A stretch of DNA of 64,000 nucleotides from Lachnospiraceae bacterium (GTDB lineage: Bacteria; Bacillota; Clostridia; Lachnospirales; Lachnospiraceae), in NCBI GenBank assembly GCA_902363555.1, contig CABJAM010000001.1, positions 372,001 to 436,000 on the forward strand, given 5' to 3'. Both the position numbers and the translations under genes were made by a program. Of this stretch, positions 16,523-24,201 are shown piece after piece. Under the pieces are notes generated by a model. That model saw only the letters and a list, made by a program, of their open reading frames with translations, made no database searches and was not told where the DNA came from. Each line of letters starts with the position of its first letter. Within the stretch, counting starts at the first letter, position 1.

Positions 16523-18901
16523 TCAGTGCATGGGATTTATGATGATCGACAGTATTTCCTGTGCAGCCACATCATCGTTTAATCGTATCCCGTCCACATT
16601 TTCCAGCTCAAAAAAGTCCGCCCTTGGTGCCAATGTATGCCGGATATAGTTGAGCGTTTCGTTTTTTACCCTGTGAATACCGCCCGAAGCCGCCCAGACA
16701 TCGATGATACTGCCATATGTGCGGCTTAACCGGAAACGGACCACCTGGTACCGCCGGGCCGGCAGCCGGGTCAGGCAGATATCAAAATGGATCGGACCCT
16801 GGTCCTCATAAAAGTCGTTAATATGCGCCAATGGGAGATGATGGTTGGCTTCCTGGCAATAGTAGGCTTCCGGATGTGTGTAATGATACAGGATCATGGC
16901 AATATCGCCGTTGGCATTCATGGTGATTATCCGGCCTCTGCCGCAATCTAAAAGCTTCTCCCCAAGGCCGGCCAGATAGCGGTGGGCAAAAAATACGGGC
17001 TTAAAAAGGCTGTGGAGTGTGAGTATCCCCCGTCCGCCGATGAGCAGATCGCCGGAGGCGGCCGGCTGTCCGGTGCTGATATCTGAAAGGGCCGGTAAGG
17101 CCATCATCTGCGCATGATCCTTCATGCCGATAAAATTATAAAGGGTATAGGCGGCCATAAAAACAGTATCGTTGATATAGCTGCTGTGAGCTTTCGTAAA
17201 GCCGAAATCCGCCACATACAGAGGGATGGGATTTGCAGGACCGGGCGTCATCTGGGATTGCAGCCGCAGCAATGCCCGGGAAAGCCGGGCCAGACGCCGG
17301 ATGCTCATATCCGGGTCCATTGAAACCGTATGGTCGGCCGTATAGGGGTAAACGGACAGGGTGATAAAATCCGGCAGGCATCCGCTTTGGTTCCACAGGC
17401 GCACGATCTCAACCAGCTCATCCATTGGATGGCTTAAATCAAACAGAGGGCCGCCGCAGCCGATCGTTTGGTCAATCTGCCGGATGGTTTCAAACAGCCG
17501 GGCCGAATAGGACACGTACTCTGTGACGGTTTGAAAATCGGGCCGGTCAACCTCTATTTTCCACTGGGATACATAAGAGCACCCATACCGGTCAATGGCG
17601 TGCATCAGCACGTGGGTGACAGCTTCCCGGATGTGTTCCATCTCAAAAAAATCATTTTTTTCAGGGCAGAGGACAATAAAAGGAATCAGGCTAAGGCGAT
17701 GAAACTGGTCGATGATGGAATCCAAGGAGGAATCGTTATAGCTGCCGTTTACAGAGTGATCCTCCGGGAAATCGCCGTCATTGGCACAGAGGATATGAGG
17801 GTGGATCAGACGCTCGATACGGGCGTGTTTGTAGGGGATGTGGCTCTGTATGGAAATAAGCTGTCCGGCATATTCAAAGCTGAGCAGCCGGCGGGCGGCT
17901 TTCAGGTTCACCAGCAGGTTCCACGGGTTTGGAAGATAGGTGCTTTTCGTACTGTCCAGTTCCAGAGCGATATTATTGGCCAAATGCTTTTGACTTTTCT
18001 GGCGACGGCGTATTTCAGTAAAGTCCGTGTACAGATTTTCATTTTCTATGGTGAAAATATGCTGTGGAAACAAGTCATAGGCGTGATTTCCCTGCCACTC
18101 CTTTTTTCGATATTCGGTCGGCGTCATATGGTAACGCTGTTTGAACATTTTATTAAATCCGGAAGTATTGGGAAAGCCGTTATTGAGCAGGATCCGCGTA
18201 ATATCCTCGTTGGTCTGCACCAGATCCAGCAGCACATGATTAAAGCGGATATCATACAGGATCGTATTAAAGGTCGTTCCCATATTTTTACGGATAAATG
18301 CCGCCAGGTATTGCGGTGTCAGCCCCATGTCGGACGCCAGTTGATTTAATGTGATCGGCGCGTTGTAATTGCTCTCGATGTAATCCGTAATGACATAGGC
18401 CCTCTGCTTTTTGGGAATTTCTGTGGAACTGTTCCCGTTTTGACGGAAGTTTTCTATAAAAAAGTAGGCGAAGTCGTAAAAGTGGTAAGTTTTTCGGGCA
18501 GCGCCGGTCTGCTGTTCCTCAAAAAAAAGATGTGTGAGGAAATCCATTTTATCGCGGAGCTGCTGTGTAAGCTCCGGTTTTTGATTGTCTGAAAGCAGCC
18601 GGTTTTCGGTAGATTCCAGAAAGACGGGGCGCTGATAGTCGCAGCAGCGCACGATAAAATAAAAGTCCATACGCAATACACAGACAAGAAAGTCCTGATC
18701 GCCCTCGATGCGGTAGCCTTCCTCCGGCTGGATGAGGAAGATATCACCCTCGCAAAAGTGGAAGGGGGTATTTTCTATAGTGACATCGAACTGGCCGGAA
18801 ACGACCCAGCAGATCAGATAATCTGAGGGGATGAAGGTATTTTCAGGGTAGTAGCGGCATAGCCAGATTTCAAAGGGGAGCTTATCGGAAATGGGATACA
18901 T
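16523..18901 (-). CDS. AraC-family regulator with a second degenerate GH39-like domain
   Basis: Start ATG at 18901 has GGAGG 8 bases upstream; the frame stays open further upstream into the inverted repeat but that part is not plausible protein. The 792-residue product has a cupin-like sensor (about 1-150), tandem helix-turn-helix (about 165-280; LASDMGLTPQYLAAFIRK) and a GH39-like C-terminal region. Like its paralogue at 8439 it has lost the catalytic motifs: the acid/base block reads WKIEVDRPD (about 445) and the nucleophile strand YVADFGF (about 560), where active GH39 enzymes carry NEP and TEW motifs. The SD/GI-KP landmarks (ALSDIS, FKPVFFAHRYL) remain. Probably a sugar-binding sensor controlling the convergent glycoside hydrolase or the orphan binding protein at 19954. 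Confidence 0.8.
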   Translation of the reverse strand: MYPISDKLPFEIWLCRYYPENTFIPSDYLICWVVSGQFDVTIENTPFHFCEGDIFLIQPEEGYRIEGDQDFLVCVLRMDFYFIVRCCDYQRPVFLESTENRLLSDNQKPELTQQLRDKMDFLTHLFFEEQQTGAARKTYHFYDFAYFFIENFRQNGNSSTEIPKKQRAYVITDYIESNYNAPITLNQLASDMGLTPQYLAAFIRKNMGTTFNTILYDIRFNHVLLDLVQTNEDITRILLNNGFPNTSGFNKMFKQRYHMTPTEYRKKEWQGNHAYDLFPQHIFTIENENLYTDFTEIRRRQKSQKHLANNIALELDSTKSTYLPNPWNLLVNLKAARRLLSFEYAGQLISIQSHIPYKHARIERLIHPHILCANDGDFPEDHSVNGSYNDSSLDSIIDQFHRLSLIPFIVLCPEKNDFFEMEHIREAVTHVLMHAIDRYGCSYVSQWKIEVDRPDFQTVTEYVSYSARLFETIRQIDQTIGCGGPLFDLSHPMDELVEIVRLWNQSGCLPDFITLSVYPYTADHTVSMDPDMSIRRLARLSRALLRLQSQMTPGPANPIPLYVADFGFTKAHSSYINDTVFMAAYTLYNFIGMKDHAQMMALPALSDISTGQPAASGDLLIGGRGILTLHSLFKPVFFAHRYLAGLGEKLLDCGRGRIITMNANGDIAMILYHYTHPEAYYCQEANHHLPLAHINDFYEDQGPIHFDICLTRLPARRYQVVRFRLSRTYGSIIDVWAASGGIHRVKNETLNYIRHTLAPRADFFELENVDGIRLNDDVAAQEILSIIINPMH

Positions 18902-18923
18902 GGTGTTCACCTCCAGGGTATCG

Positions 18924-19391
18924 TTGCTATTCACCTCGCCCATCACTACGTTTTGCTGTTCCCAGGGGTCTGAGACAGGCCTGCCGCCTGCGGACGCTCC
19001 ACACGCTCCGGCTCTGCCCAGTCGTATTCCCCCGTAAGCCCCGCTGCCCATAGTGCCTGCGATGAAGCGACTCCGGAAAACAACTCCGACTAAGGCTGGG
19101 AAGCCCCATTTTTCGGGAATCGGGCCAGTGCTCAGTAAGCTCTGAGGACCTTTCTTCGCTTGGCCCTCATATTTGGGCTCGGAAATCCCAAATATGCCCA
19201 GAAAAATGGGGCTTCCCAGCCTAAGTCTTCGTAGTTTCCCTCCATATGCTTTATCGCAGGCACTATGGGCGGCGGGGCTTACGGGGGAACACGACTGGGC
19301 AGAGCCGGAGCGTGTGGAGCGCCTGCAGGCGGCAGGCCTGTCTCAGACCCCTGGGAACAGCAAAGCAAAGTGGGGGGATGAGGATAGCAAC
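18924..19391. repeat. Long inverted repeat element, arms about 190 bp
   Basis: The segment 18924-19114 is repeated in reverse orientation at 19202-19391. The best-preserved part (about 18950-19060) is nearly identical in both arms; the outer parts are more diverged. The 87-base centre holds another perfect hairpin, CATATTTGGG / CCCAAATATG (19168-19197). Both arms carry the same short open frame beginning MGLPSLS and containing WAEPERVER, but the two copies differ by frame-breaking changes, so I treat it as a non-coding repeat element and not two genes. It lies upstream of the AraC gene and downstream of the toxin module. Confidence 0.75.
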
Positions 19392-19395
19392 ATAG

Positions 19396-19425
19396 TAGTA
19401 ACAGTTCGGCTCCTATGAACTGCTA
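19396..19425. repeat. Degenerate GTAAC-AGTTC palindrome
   Basis: TAGTAACAGTTC and GAACTGCTATA form an imperfect inverted repeat directly beside the long inverted repeat. It belongs to the same dispersed family as the copies at 21655, 27350 and 38604. Confidence 0.35.
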
Positions 19426-19466
19426 TATATAGTAACGCTCGTGTTGCTCATGTTTTGATTTTTGGT

Positions 19467-19495
19467 TTGACATATTTTAAATATTGACATATAAT
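19467..19495 (+). promoter_or_regulatory. Consensus promoter of the antitoxin-type RNA
   Basis: Perfect TTGACA (19467-19472), 17-base spacer, perfect TATAAT (19490-19495). No plus-strand protein gene follows within 450 bases; the transcript would run straight into the terminator shared with the minus-strand toxin gene. Confidence 0.8.
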
Positions 19496-19501
19496 ATACT
19501 T

Positions 19502-19598
19502 AACAAGAGAGCCGAAAGCTGGGTCAAGACCAGCCGCCGGTAAGAGTAATTTACTGAAAGTAGCGCCTTACTTTACCAGAGCAGGGGCGCTACTTTTT
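19502..19598 (+). ncRNA. Predicted antitoxin antisense RNA of a type I toxin-antitoxin pair
   Basis: Starting about 7 bases after the consensus -10, this about 97-base RNA overlaps the 3' end of the toxin transcript and ends at the hairpin 19559-19594 plus TTTTT. It contains TAAGAGTAA (19541-19549), also present inside the toxin gene (19608 region, and again as AAGAGTAA near 19620). This layout (convergent RNAs, shared bidirectional terminator, direct repeats for the second contact) is that of the enterococcal par/Fst type I systems. Exact ends are inferred. Confidence 0.65.
19559..19598. terminator. Bidirectional terminator shared by toxin and antisense RNA
   Basis: Stem AGTAGCGCC (19559-19567) with GGCGCTACT (19586-19594), followed by TTTTT on the plus strand and by a short T-run on the minus strand. 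The toxin stop codon lies inside the right arm. Confidence 0.75.
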
Positions 19599-19679
19599 GC
19601 GTTTCATAAGAGTAACTACAAGAGTAACGACCGCACAAAGCATAATCACAAACTGGATTAAATCCGAATATGTAACCAT
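19590..19679 (-). CDS. Putative holin-like type I toxin (29 aa)
   Basis: ATG at 19679 (minus strand) preceded at 7 bases by AAAGGAGC encodes 29 residues: MVTYSDLIQF, a hydrophobic stretch VIMLCAVVTLVVTL, then MKRKK and stop. A short acidic start, one membrane helix and a basic tail are the features of the Hol_Tox / Fst-like family (PF16935), whose overexpression damages the membrane. It faces the antisense RNA at 19502. A minus-strand promoter candidate lies at 19749-19777, giving a leader of about 65 bases. The gene is easily missed because of its length; the strong ribosome-binding site and the toxin-antitoxin layout support it. Confidence 0.8.
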   Translation of the reverse strand: MVTYSDLIQFVIMLCAVVTLVVTLMKRKK

Positions 19680-19748
19680 CGTACCAGCTCCTTTCATAAT
19701 AATGTCCGGCGCTGGTGTATTTTGCCCCTCTCGGCTCCCCAGGTAAAT

Positions 19749-19777
19749 ATATTATATGGTCATAGGTAACAGTTCAA
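19749..19777 (-). promoter_or_regulatory. Candidate promoter of the holin-like toxin
   Basis: On the minus strand TTGAAC (19772-19777) lies 17 bases from TAATAT (19749-19754), overlapping a perfect TATAAT (19751-19756) at 15-base spacing. Either -10 would start a leader of about 65 bases before the toxin ATG. Confidence 0.5.
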
Positions 19778-19953
19778 ATATAGCTCTATTTTAACATGAA
19801 TGATAAAAATAATCAAATGTTTATTAATATTTTGAGAATTGGACAGGATGACATTAAAATTATATATAATCTGTCTGCAAAGATAATTAATTATAATGTA
19901 GTGTATCGCAATAGGGATGCTAAAATAGAGGAATGAAAAGGAGGTAAATATAC

Positions 19954-21651
19954 ATGAAGATCAAAAAATTATTGGCGCTGGGGTTGGCGGCGGTTATGTT
20001 GACGACAGGGGCAGCAGCCTGCGGTAACGGTGAGGGCCGGGATACGGCTTCCAACGCGGCGGGGGAATCTGACAAAGCAAAGACAGAGACGAGCGCAAAG
20101 GCTGAAACGGATGCAAAAGCAGAGACAAATGCAGACGCAAAGGCTGGAACGGATGCAAGCGAGAGTCCGGTAGATGAAGAATCGTCTGCCAAAGCCGGAA
20201 ACGCCGGGGGAGCTTCTTACAATGTGGACTGGGAGGATACTGCGGAAATCAATGTGGTGCTCATTGCCCCGGGCCCTGTGCCCTCCGGACTTCAGGAAGT
20301 GGAGGATGCGATCAATGAAATCACTGAGGATGAAATCGATACGCACGTCCATCTGGAAATGCTGGAGATGGGCAACTATATTCAGCAGTTGAGTCTGAAA
20401 ATGTCCTCCAGCGAGCAGGTGGACCTGGTTATGACATTCCCGGGCGGCTCTGCCACCTTTGCGGCTATGCAGAACCAGGGGCAGCTTATGGATATCACGC
20501 AGTTGCTTGCGGATTACGCGCAGCCGGTGCTGGATACAGTTGGTGAGTACATAAAAGCCACCACCGTTGAGGGCAAAATTTACGGTGTTCCTGTCTGGCG
20601 GGATTTTTCTACAAGCATTTACGCCGTTATGCGTACAGATGTGCTGGAAGATCTGGGCCTGACGGAGCAGGCTGAAAAAATGACTTGTCTGGGAGACTTT
20701 GAAAAAATTCTCGAAGCAGTAAAAAACAGTGAAAAATGGAGCCGTCTGACGGGCGTGGCTCCGGCAGCCGGCAACGGAACGATCGCCTATATGAGCGGTG
20801 GATTTATGGGGCTGGAATCGAATACCCCGGTTTATGTGGACAATCTTGGCACAGAGCTTTTATTGGCCGATGCGTCCGGCAATGACACTCAGATACGCCT
20901 GGTAGCTGAAACGCAGGACTATAAAAAGCTGTATGAATTTACCAACGGATGGTATGAAAAGGGTTATGTTTACAAGGATTCAGCCACGAGCCAGGATACG
21001 GGGTATGACCTTGTAAAGGCGGACAAATGCTTTGGCATGCTCATTAATGGTGAGCTGGGGATCAAGGCTCAGTCTGATGCTGCCTGCCAGATGCCCATGA
21101 CCTGTGTCAAGCTGATGTCGCTGCCCATTTCCACAGGTACCTGTACGATGTTTGCCTGGGCAATTCCCACCACGTCCAAGTATCCGGAGGCTGCGGCCAC
21201 ATTTATGTCCATGATGTACACGTCTCCGGAAATAAATAACCTGCTGGCCTGGGGCATTGAAGGCCGGGATTATGTGTTGGAGGACGGCATCGCCAATTTC
21301 CCGGACGGAAATGCAGATGTGCCTTATCATTCGTCCGATTTTATTGCTGGAAATCAATTTCTTGTGACGCCATGGGCAGGGCAGGACCCGGATATCCGTC
21401 AGCAGTCCGCCGATGCTATGGAGCAGGCTACGGTTTCGGCTTATCTTGGCTTTACCTGCAATACGGACGCCATTATGACGGAATTATCCGCGCTGAATAA
21501 CGTGGTTGCGGAATATGGCAAGCAGATCAATTCCGGTGTGGCCGGGCCTTCGGTGCTGGACGAATACATTGCCAAGCTGAAATCCAGCGGTGCGGATAAG
21601 GTTGTGGAGGAATATCAGAACCAGTTAAATGCCTGGCTGGAGAATAATTAG
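19954..21651 (+). CDS. Extracellular solute-binding lipoprotein (orphan paralogue)
   Basis: 565 residues, start ATG 19954 after AAAGGAGG. Lipobox GAAAC places the lipidated Cys at 23, followed by an Ala/Lys/Thr/Glu-rich linker with repeated KAETDA-like units to about residue 75. The remainder is a family-1 binding protein with DUF3502-like C-terminal part (GIEGRDYVLEDG, GFTCNTDAI). It is clearly paralogous to the protein at 31990 and more distantly to that at 4922, yet no permease genes are adjacent. It is followed after 51 bases by a carboxylesterase, suggesting uptake and de-esterification of an acylated sugar. It may use permeases encoded elsewhere. Confidence 0.88.
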   Translation: MKIKKLLALGLAAVMLTTGAAACGNGEGRDTASNAAGESDKAKTETSAKAETDAKAETNADAKAGTDASESPVDEESSAKAGNAGGASYNVDWEDTAEINVVLIAPGPVPSGLQEVEDAINEITEDEIDTHVHLEMLEMGNYIQQLSLKMSSSEQVDLVMTFPGGSATFAAMQNQGQLMDITQLLADYAQPVLDTVGEYIKATTVEGKIYGVPVWRDFSTSIYAVMRTDVLEDLGLTEQAEKMTCLGDFEKILEAVKNSEKWSRLTGVAPAAGNGTIAYMSGGFMGLESNTPVYVDNLGTELLLADASGNDTQIRLVAETQDYKKLYEFTNGWYEKGYVYKDSATSQDTGYDLVKADKCFGMLINGELGIKAQSDAACQMPMTCVKLMSLPISTGTCTMFAWAIPTTSKYPEAAATFMSMMYTSPEINNLLAWGIEGRDYVLEDGIANFPDGNADVPYHSSDFIAGNQFLVTPWAGQDPDIRQQSADAMEQATVSAYLGFTCNTDAIMTELSALNNVVAEYGKQINSGVAGPSVLDEYIAKLKSSGADKVVEEYQNQLNAWLENN

Positions 21652-21654
21652 GGG

Positions 21655-21679
21655 AACGGTTCAGCTTGTCTGAACAGTT
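21655..21679. repeat. Inverted repeat of the GTAAC-GTTCAG family
   Basis: AACGGTTCAG (21655-21664) pairs with CTGAACAGTT (21670-21679) with one mismatch, 5-base loop CTTGT. It begins 4 bases after the stop codon of the binding protein and ends 24 bases before the esterase start, so it could modulate read-through or mRNA stability between the two genes. Confidence 0.6.
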
Positions 21680-21702
21680 GCGAATGAGAGAGGAAGATTT
21701 TT

Positions 21703-23136
21703 ATGCCATTAAGAAATACAGTGACAGCCTTCGGGCCTGTGCGGGGTGTTCCCTGCGGAAACCCTATGTATACCGTGTATCGGGGAATCCCCTACGCTGC
21801 GCCCACAGAGGGCGAAAACCGGTTTCGGGAGCCTGTGTCCCCGGCGCCGTGGACGACTGAGAAACTCTGCAATGAGTTTTCAGATATTTGTATGCAGGCC
21901 TCGCCCGTGCGGGGGCTGCCCTTCGGGGATTTTTTCCTGAAGGAGTTTTATCCGTACCAGTACCCGTGCAGTGAGCATTCTCTTTGCCTGAATGTATGGA
22001 CGCCGGCGCAGACCTGTGATGAAAAGCTGCCGGTCATGTTCTGGATCCACGGCGGCGGATTTGGAAGCGGGTATGGCCACGAGATGGAATTTGACGGCGA
22101 GGCCATCTGCAAGGAGGGCGTTATCCTGGTCACCATCAATTACCGGTTGAATACGTTCGGCTTTTTCGCCCACCCGGAATTATCCCTTGAAAATGACCAT
22201 AAGGTGTCGGGCAATTACGGCATACTGGATCAGGTTGCCGCATTGCGGTGGGTGCAGGAAAATATCGCTGCTTTCGGCGGTGACCCGGAAAATGTGACGA
22301 TCTTCGGCCAGTCGGCCGGTGGTATGAGCGTCATTGCCCAGCTCATCACCGATCTTTCAGAAAAGCTCTTTGCCCGGGCGATCATCCAGAGCGGCGCCTT
22401 TGGGATGACCTCCGATGTGATGATGACTGACAGAAAAACAGCGGAGCAGTGGGGAACAGATTTTTGTGCGTTTAGCGGAAAAACTGTGAAAGAGTTGCGG
22501 GCGCTGACTGCCCATGAACTTATGAATTTATTTGAGGCGGCCGAAAAGAAGCTTGGCCCGGCGCCCAAGACCGTCAGTGACGGCTATGTGCTTCCGGACG
22601 CCCCTCTGGAATGTCTTAAAGCCGGACAATGGAAAAACATTCCGATCATGGTGGGCTCTGTACGCGGTGATTACGCTCTCGGCGCCAGCTTCAGCAAAAA
22701 TAAAAGGGCTGAGGACGCCGGCATTGCCCCGGAGGATATTGCATTTATGGGCGATGCACTGGTTGCTTTGCATCAGGCGGAGCCCGGACATATCCCGGCT
22801 TACATGTACTACTTTGATCCTGTAATTCCGGACCACGATATTTACGGTTTCGTGGAGGATGGTGTACCTTACCATTCTGCGGAGCTGTGGTATGTATTCG
22901 GTACCCTGGACCGCTGCTGGCGCTCCTTCTCAGGGCAGCATTATGAATTGTCCGGGAAAATGATCAAATACTGGACCAACTTTGCCAAAACCGGCGATCC
23001 CAACGGCAGCGGCCTGCCTGAGTGGACGCCATTTACGCAGGATAATATGTCGGAAATGTATTTGACAGAAGATGTATGCCAGTGCCGACCGGTGAAAAAC
23101 GCTGAGATCATTGGGAAAATATACTTAGACAGGTAA
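21703..23136 (+). CDS. Type B carboxylesterase (para-nitrobenzyl esterase-like)
   Basis: 477 residues, cytoplasmic (no signal peptide). Alpha/beta-hydrolase with oxyanion loop WIHGGGFGSG, nucleophile elbow FGQSAGG (Ser about 204) and catalytic His in YHSAELW (about 390), all in family order; length is usual for the pnbA/EstB group. AGAGGAAG precedes ATG 21703. It follows an orphan sugar-binding lipoprotein on the same strand and could remove acetyl or feruloyl-type groups from imported glycans, which is inference. The small-RNA copy 1 hairpin right after the stop can act as its terminator. Confidence 0.92.
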   Translation: MPLRNTVTAFGPVRGVPCGNPMYTVYRGIPYAAPTEGENRFREPVSPAPWTTEKLCNEFSDICMQASPVRGLPFGDFFLKEFYPYQYPCSEHSLCLNVWTPAQTCDEKLPVMFWIHGGGFGSGYGHEMEFDGEAICKEGVILVTINYRLNTFGFFAHPELSLENDHKVSGNYGILDQVAALRWVQENIAAFGGDPENVTIFGQSAGGMSVIAQLITDLSEKLFARAIIQSGAFGMTSDVMMTDRKTAEQWGTDFCAFSGKTVKELRALTAHELMNLFEAAEKKLGPAPKTVSDGYVLPDAPLECLKAGQWKNIPIMVGSVRGDYALGASFSKNKRAEDAGIAPEDIAFMGDALVALHQAEPGHIPAYMYYFDPVIPDHDIYGFVEDGVPYHSAELWYVFGTLDRCWRSFSGQHYELSGKMIKYWTNFAKTGDPNGSGLPEWTPFTQDNMSEMYLTEDVCQCRPVKNAEIIGKIYLDR

Positions 23137-23154
23137 TCCTGTTTTCAGACATCG

Positions 23155-23254
23155 AAAAAGGCAGCCAATTCCGAACGGCTGCCTTTTTCTTTGGAGAAGG
23201 TATTTTTTGTTCTTATGGGGTGTAACAAAAAACTATAATGTATTGGGGGGGTTT
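23155..23254 (-). ncRNA. Predicted C-rich small RNA, copy 1
   Basis: Minus-strand unit: TTGACA (23289-23294), 22 bases, TATAAT (23261-23266; or TATTAT with 19 bases), then an RNA of about 100 bases. It contains a 5' run ACCCCCCCAA, a hairpin TTTTTTGTT / AACAAAAAA whose loop shows ACACCCCATAAG, and a terminator stem GGCAGCC / GGCTGCC flanked by A and T runs. On the plus strand the same hairpin follows the esterase stop codon. Three further copies lie downstream. The transcript is predicted, not proven. Confidence 0.6.
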
Positions 23255-23537
23255 ACGAATATTATAATACCATGTGTATGAAGAAAAGTGTCAACAAAGA
23301 TGAAAATATTTCGATGCATTTTCTATACAAAATAAAAGCCGGGTTTTTGTCACTGACTTTCTGGTTTGTACAAAAATGTACAAAGAAATCTTTATATATG
23401 AAGGTTGTCTTGTCATGGCATCAATTTCGCAGATTTTATCTCTCTTAGGGCGAGATTTCATTGGCCGCACCAGACGCGTGCCTGTAAAGCTGTATCAGCT
23501 TGGAATAGCGTGCTAATCTTGAAAATTTCCAGACACG

Positions 23538-23641
23538 AAAAAAGACAGCCAATTCCGAACGGCTGTCTTTTTCCTTTGGAGAAGGTATTTTTTGTTCTTA
23601 TGGGGTGTAACAAAAAACTATATAATGTATTGGGGGGGTTT
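23538..23641 (-). ncRNA. Predicted C-rich small RNA, copy 2
   Basis: Same layout as copy 1: TGAACA (23676-23681), 22 bases, TATAAT (23648-23653), seven-C run, ACACCCC loop, terminator. The terminator stem is changed on both sides relative to copy 1 (GACAGCC / GGCTGTC on the plus strand), a compensatory pair. TGTACA at 23710-23715 lies 28 bases upstream of the -35. Confidence 0.6.
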
Positions 23642-23791
23642 ACGAGTATTATAATACCACAGGTACGCGGATAAGTGTTCACAAAGAAAAAAATTATTAT
23701 AAAAAAATGTGTACAAAATGAAAATCCCATGCGGGATACTTACTTTTTGGTTTGATGCAAATTCCACAAAAACAGGAGATCAACAGGCATC

Positions 23792-23894
23792 AAAAAAGAC
23801 AGCCAATTCCGAACGGCTGCCTTTTTCTTTGGAGAAGGTATTTTTTGTTCTTATGGGGTGTAACAAAAAACTATATAATGTATTGGGGGGGTTT
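23792..23894 (-). ncRNA. Predicted C-rich small RNA, copy 3
   Basis: TGAACA (23929-23934), 22 bases, TATAAT (23901-23906), then the conserved C-rich RNA. Its terminator stem is GACAGCC / GGCTGCC on the plus strand: an A-C mismatch in a plus-strand RNA but a G-U pair in a minus-strand RNA. TGTACA (23963-23968) again lies 28 bases above the -35, as in copy 2; these two copies are the most alike. Confidence 0.6.
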
Positions 23895-24201
23895 ACGAGT
23901 ATTATAATACCATGGATGCACGGATAAGTGTTCACAAAGAAAAATTTTATATGAAAAAATTCTGTACAAAATGCAACGGGCCCCGCCCGGTAGTTTCAAA
24001 ATGGTTCGTGTGAAATTGTACAAAAATATGCTTTGATGGCGCCATTCATTGTATTTGAGCAATTTTCCTGCTAAAATAAGAGTCATATTACAGCGCCGAA
24101 GGGGCGGACGGTTTCGCCTGTGGCCATTTAAAATCGCAGCGCGTGCGGCCATATGCCCGCAAAATACGGTTACTAATTTTAATGACAGGGAGACGATAAA
24201 A

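Larger units (their letters stand above)
23137..24201. repeat. Tandem repeat block: three units of about 145 bp with divergent spacers
   Basis: Units at about 23155-23300, 23538-23690 and 23792-23940 share about 120 nearly identical bases; a fourth lies at 25976-26126. Spacers (about 240 and 100 bases) are unrelated except for promoter-like elements. Nothing protein-coding is supported: short frames inside the units contain the same translated repeat in different contexts without ribosome-binding sites. The last 200 bases before 24202 are leader of the M42 peptidase gene. Confidence 0.8.

Noticed and set aside
17468..18349. Plus-strand open frame of 293 codons inside the AraC gene
   Set aside because: The minus-strand gene has recognisable helix-turn-helix and GH39-like blocks across the same bases; the plus-strand translation has no domain and no ribosome-binding site.
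19173..19418. Short frame MGLPSLS... inside the inverted repeat as a gene
   Set aside because: Both arms carry the same frame with differing breaks, and there is no ribosome-binding site. A repeat element explains it better.
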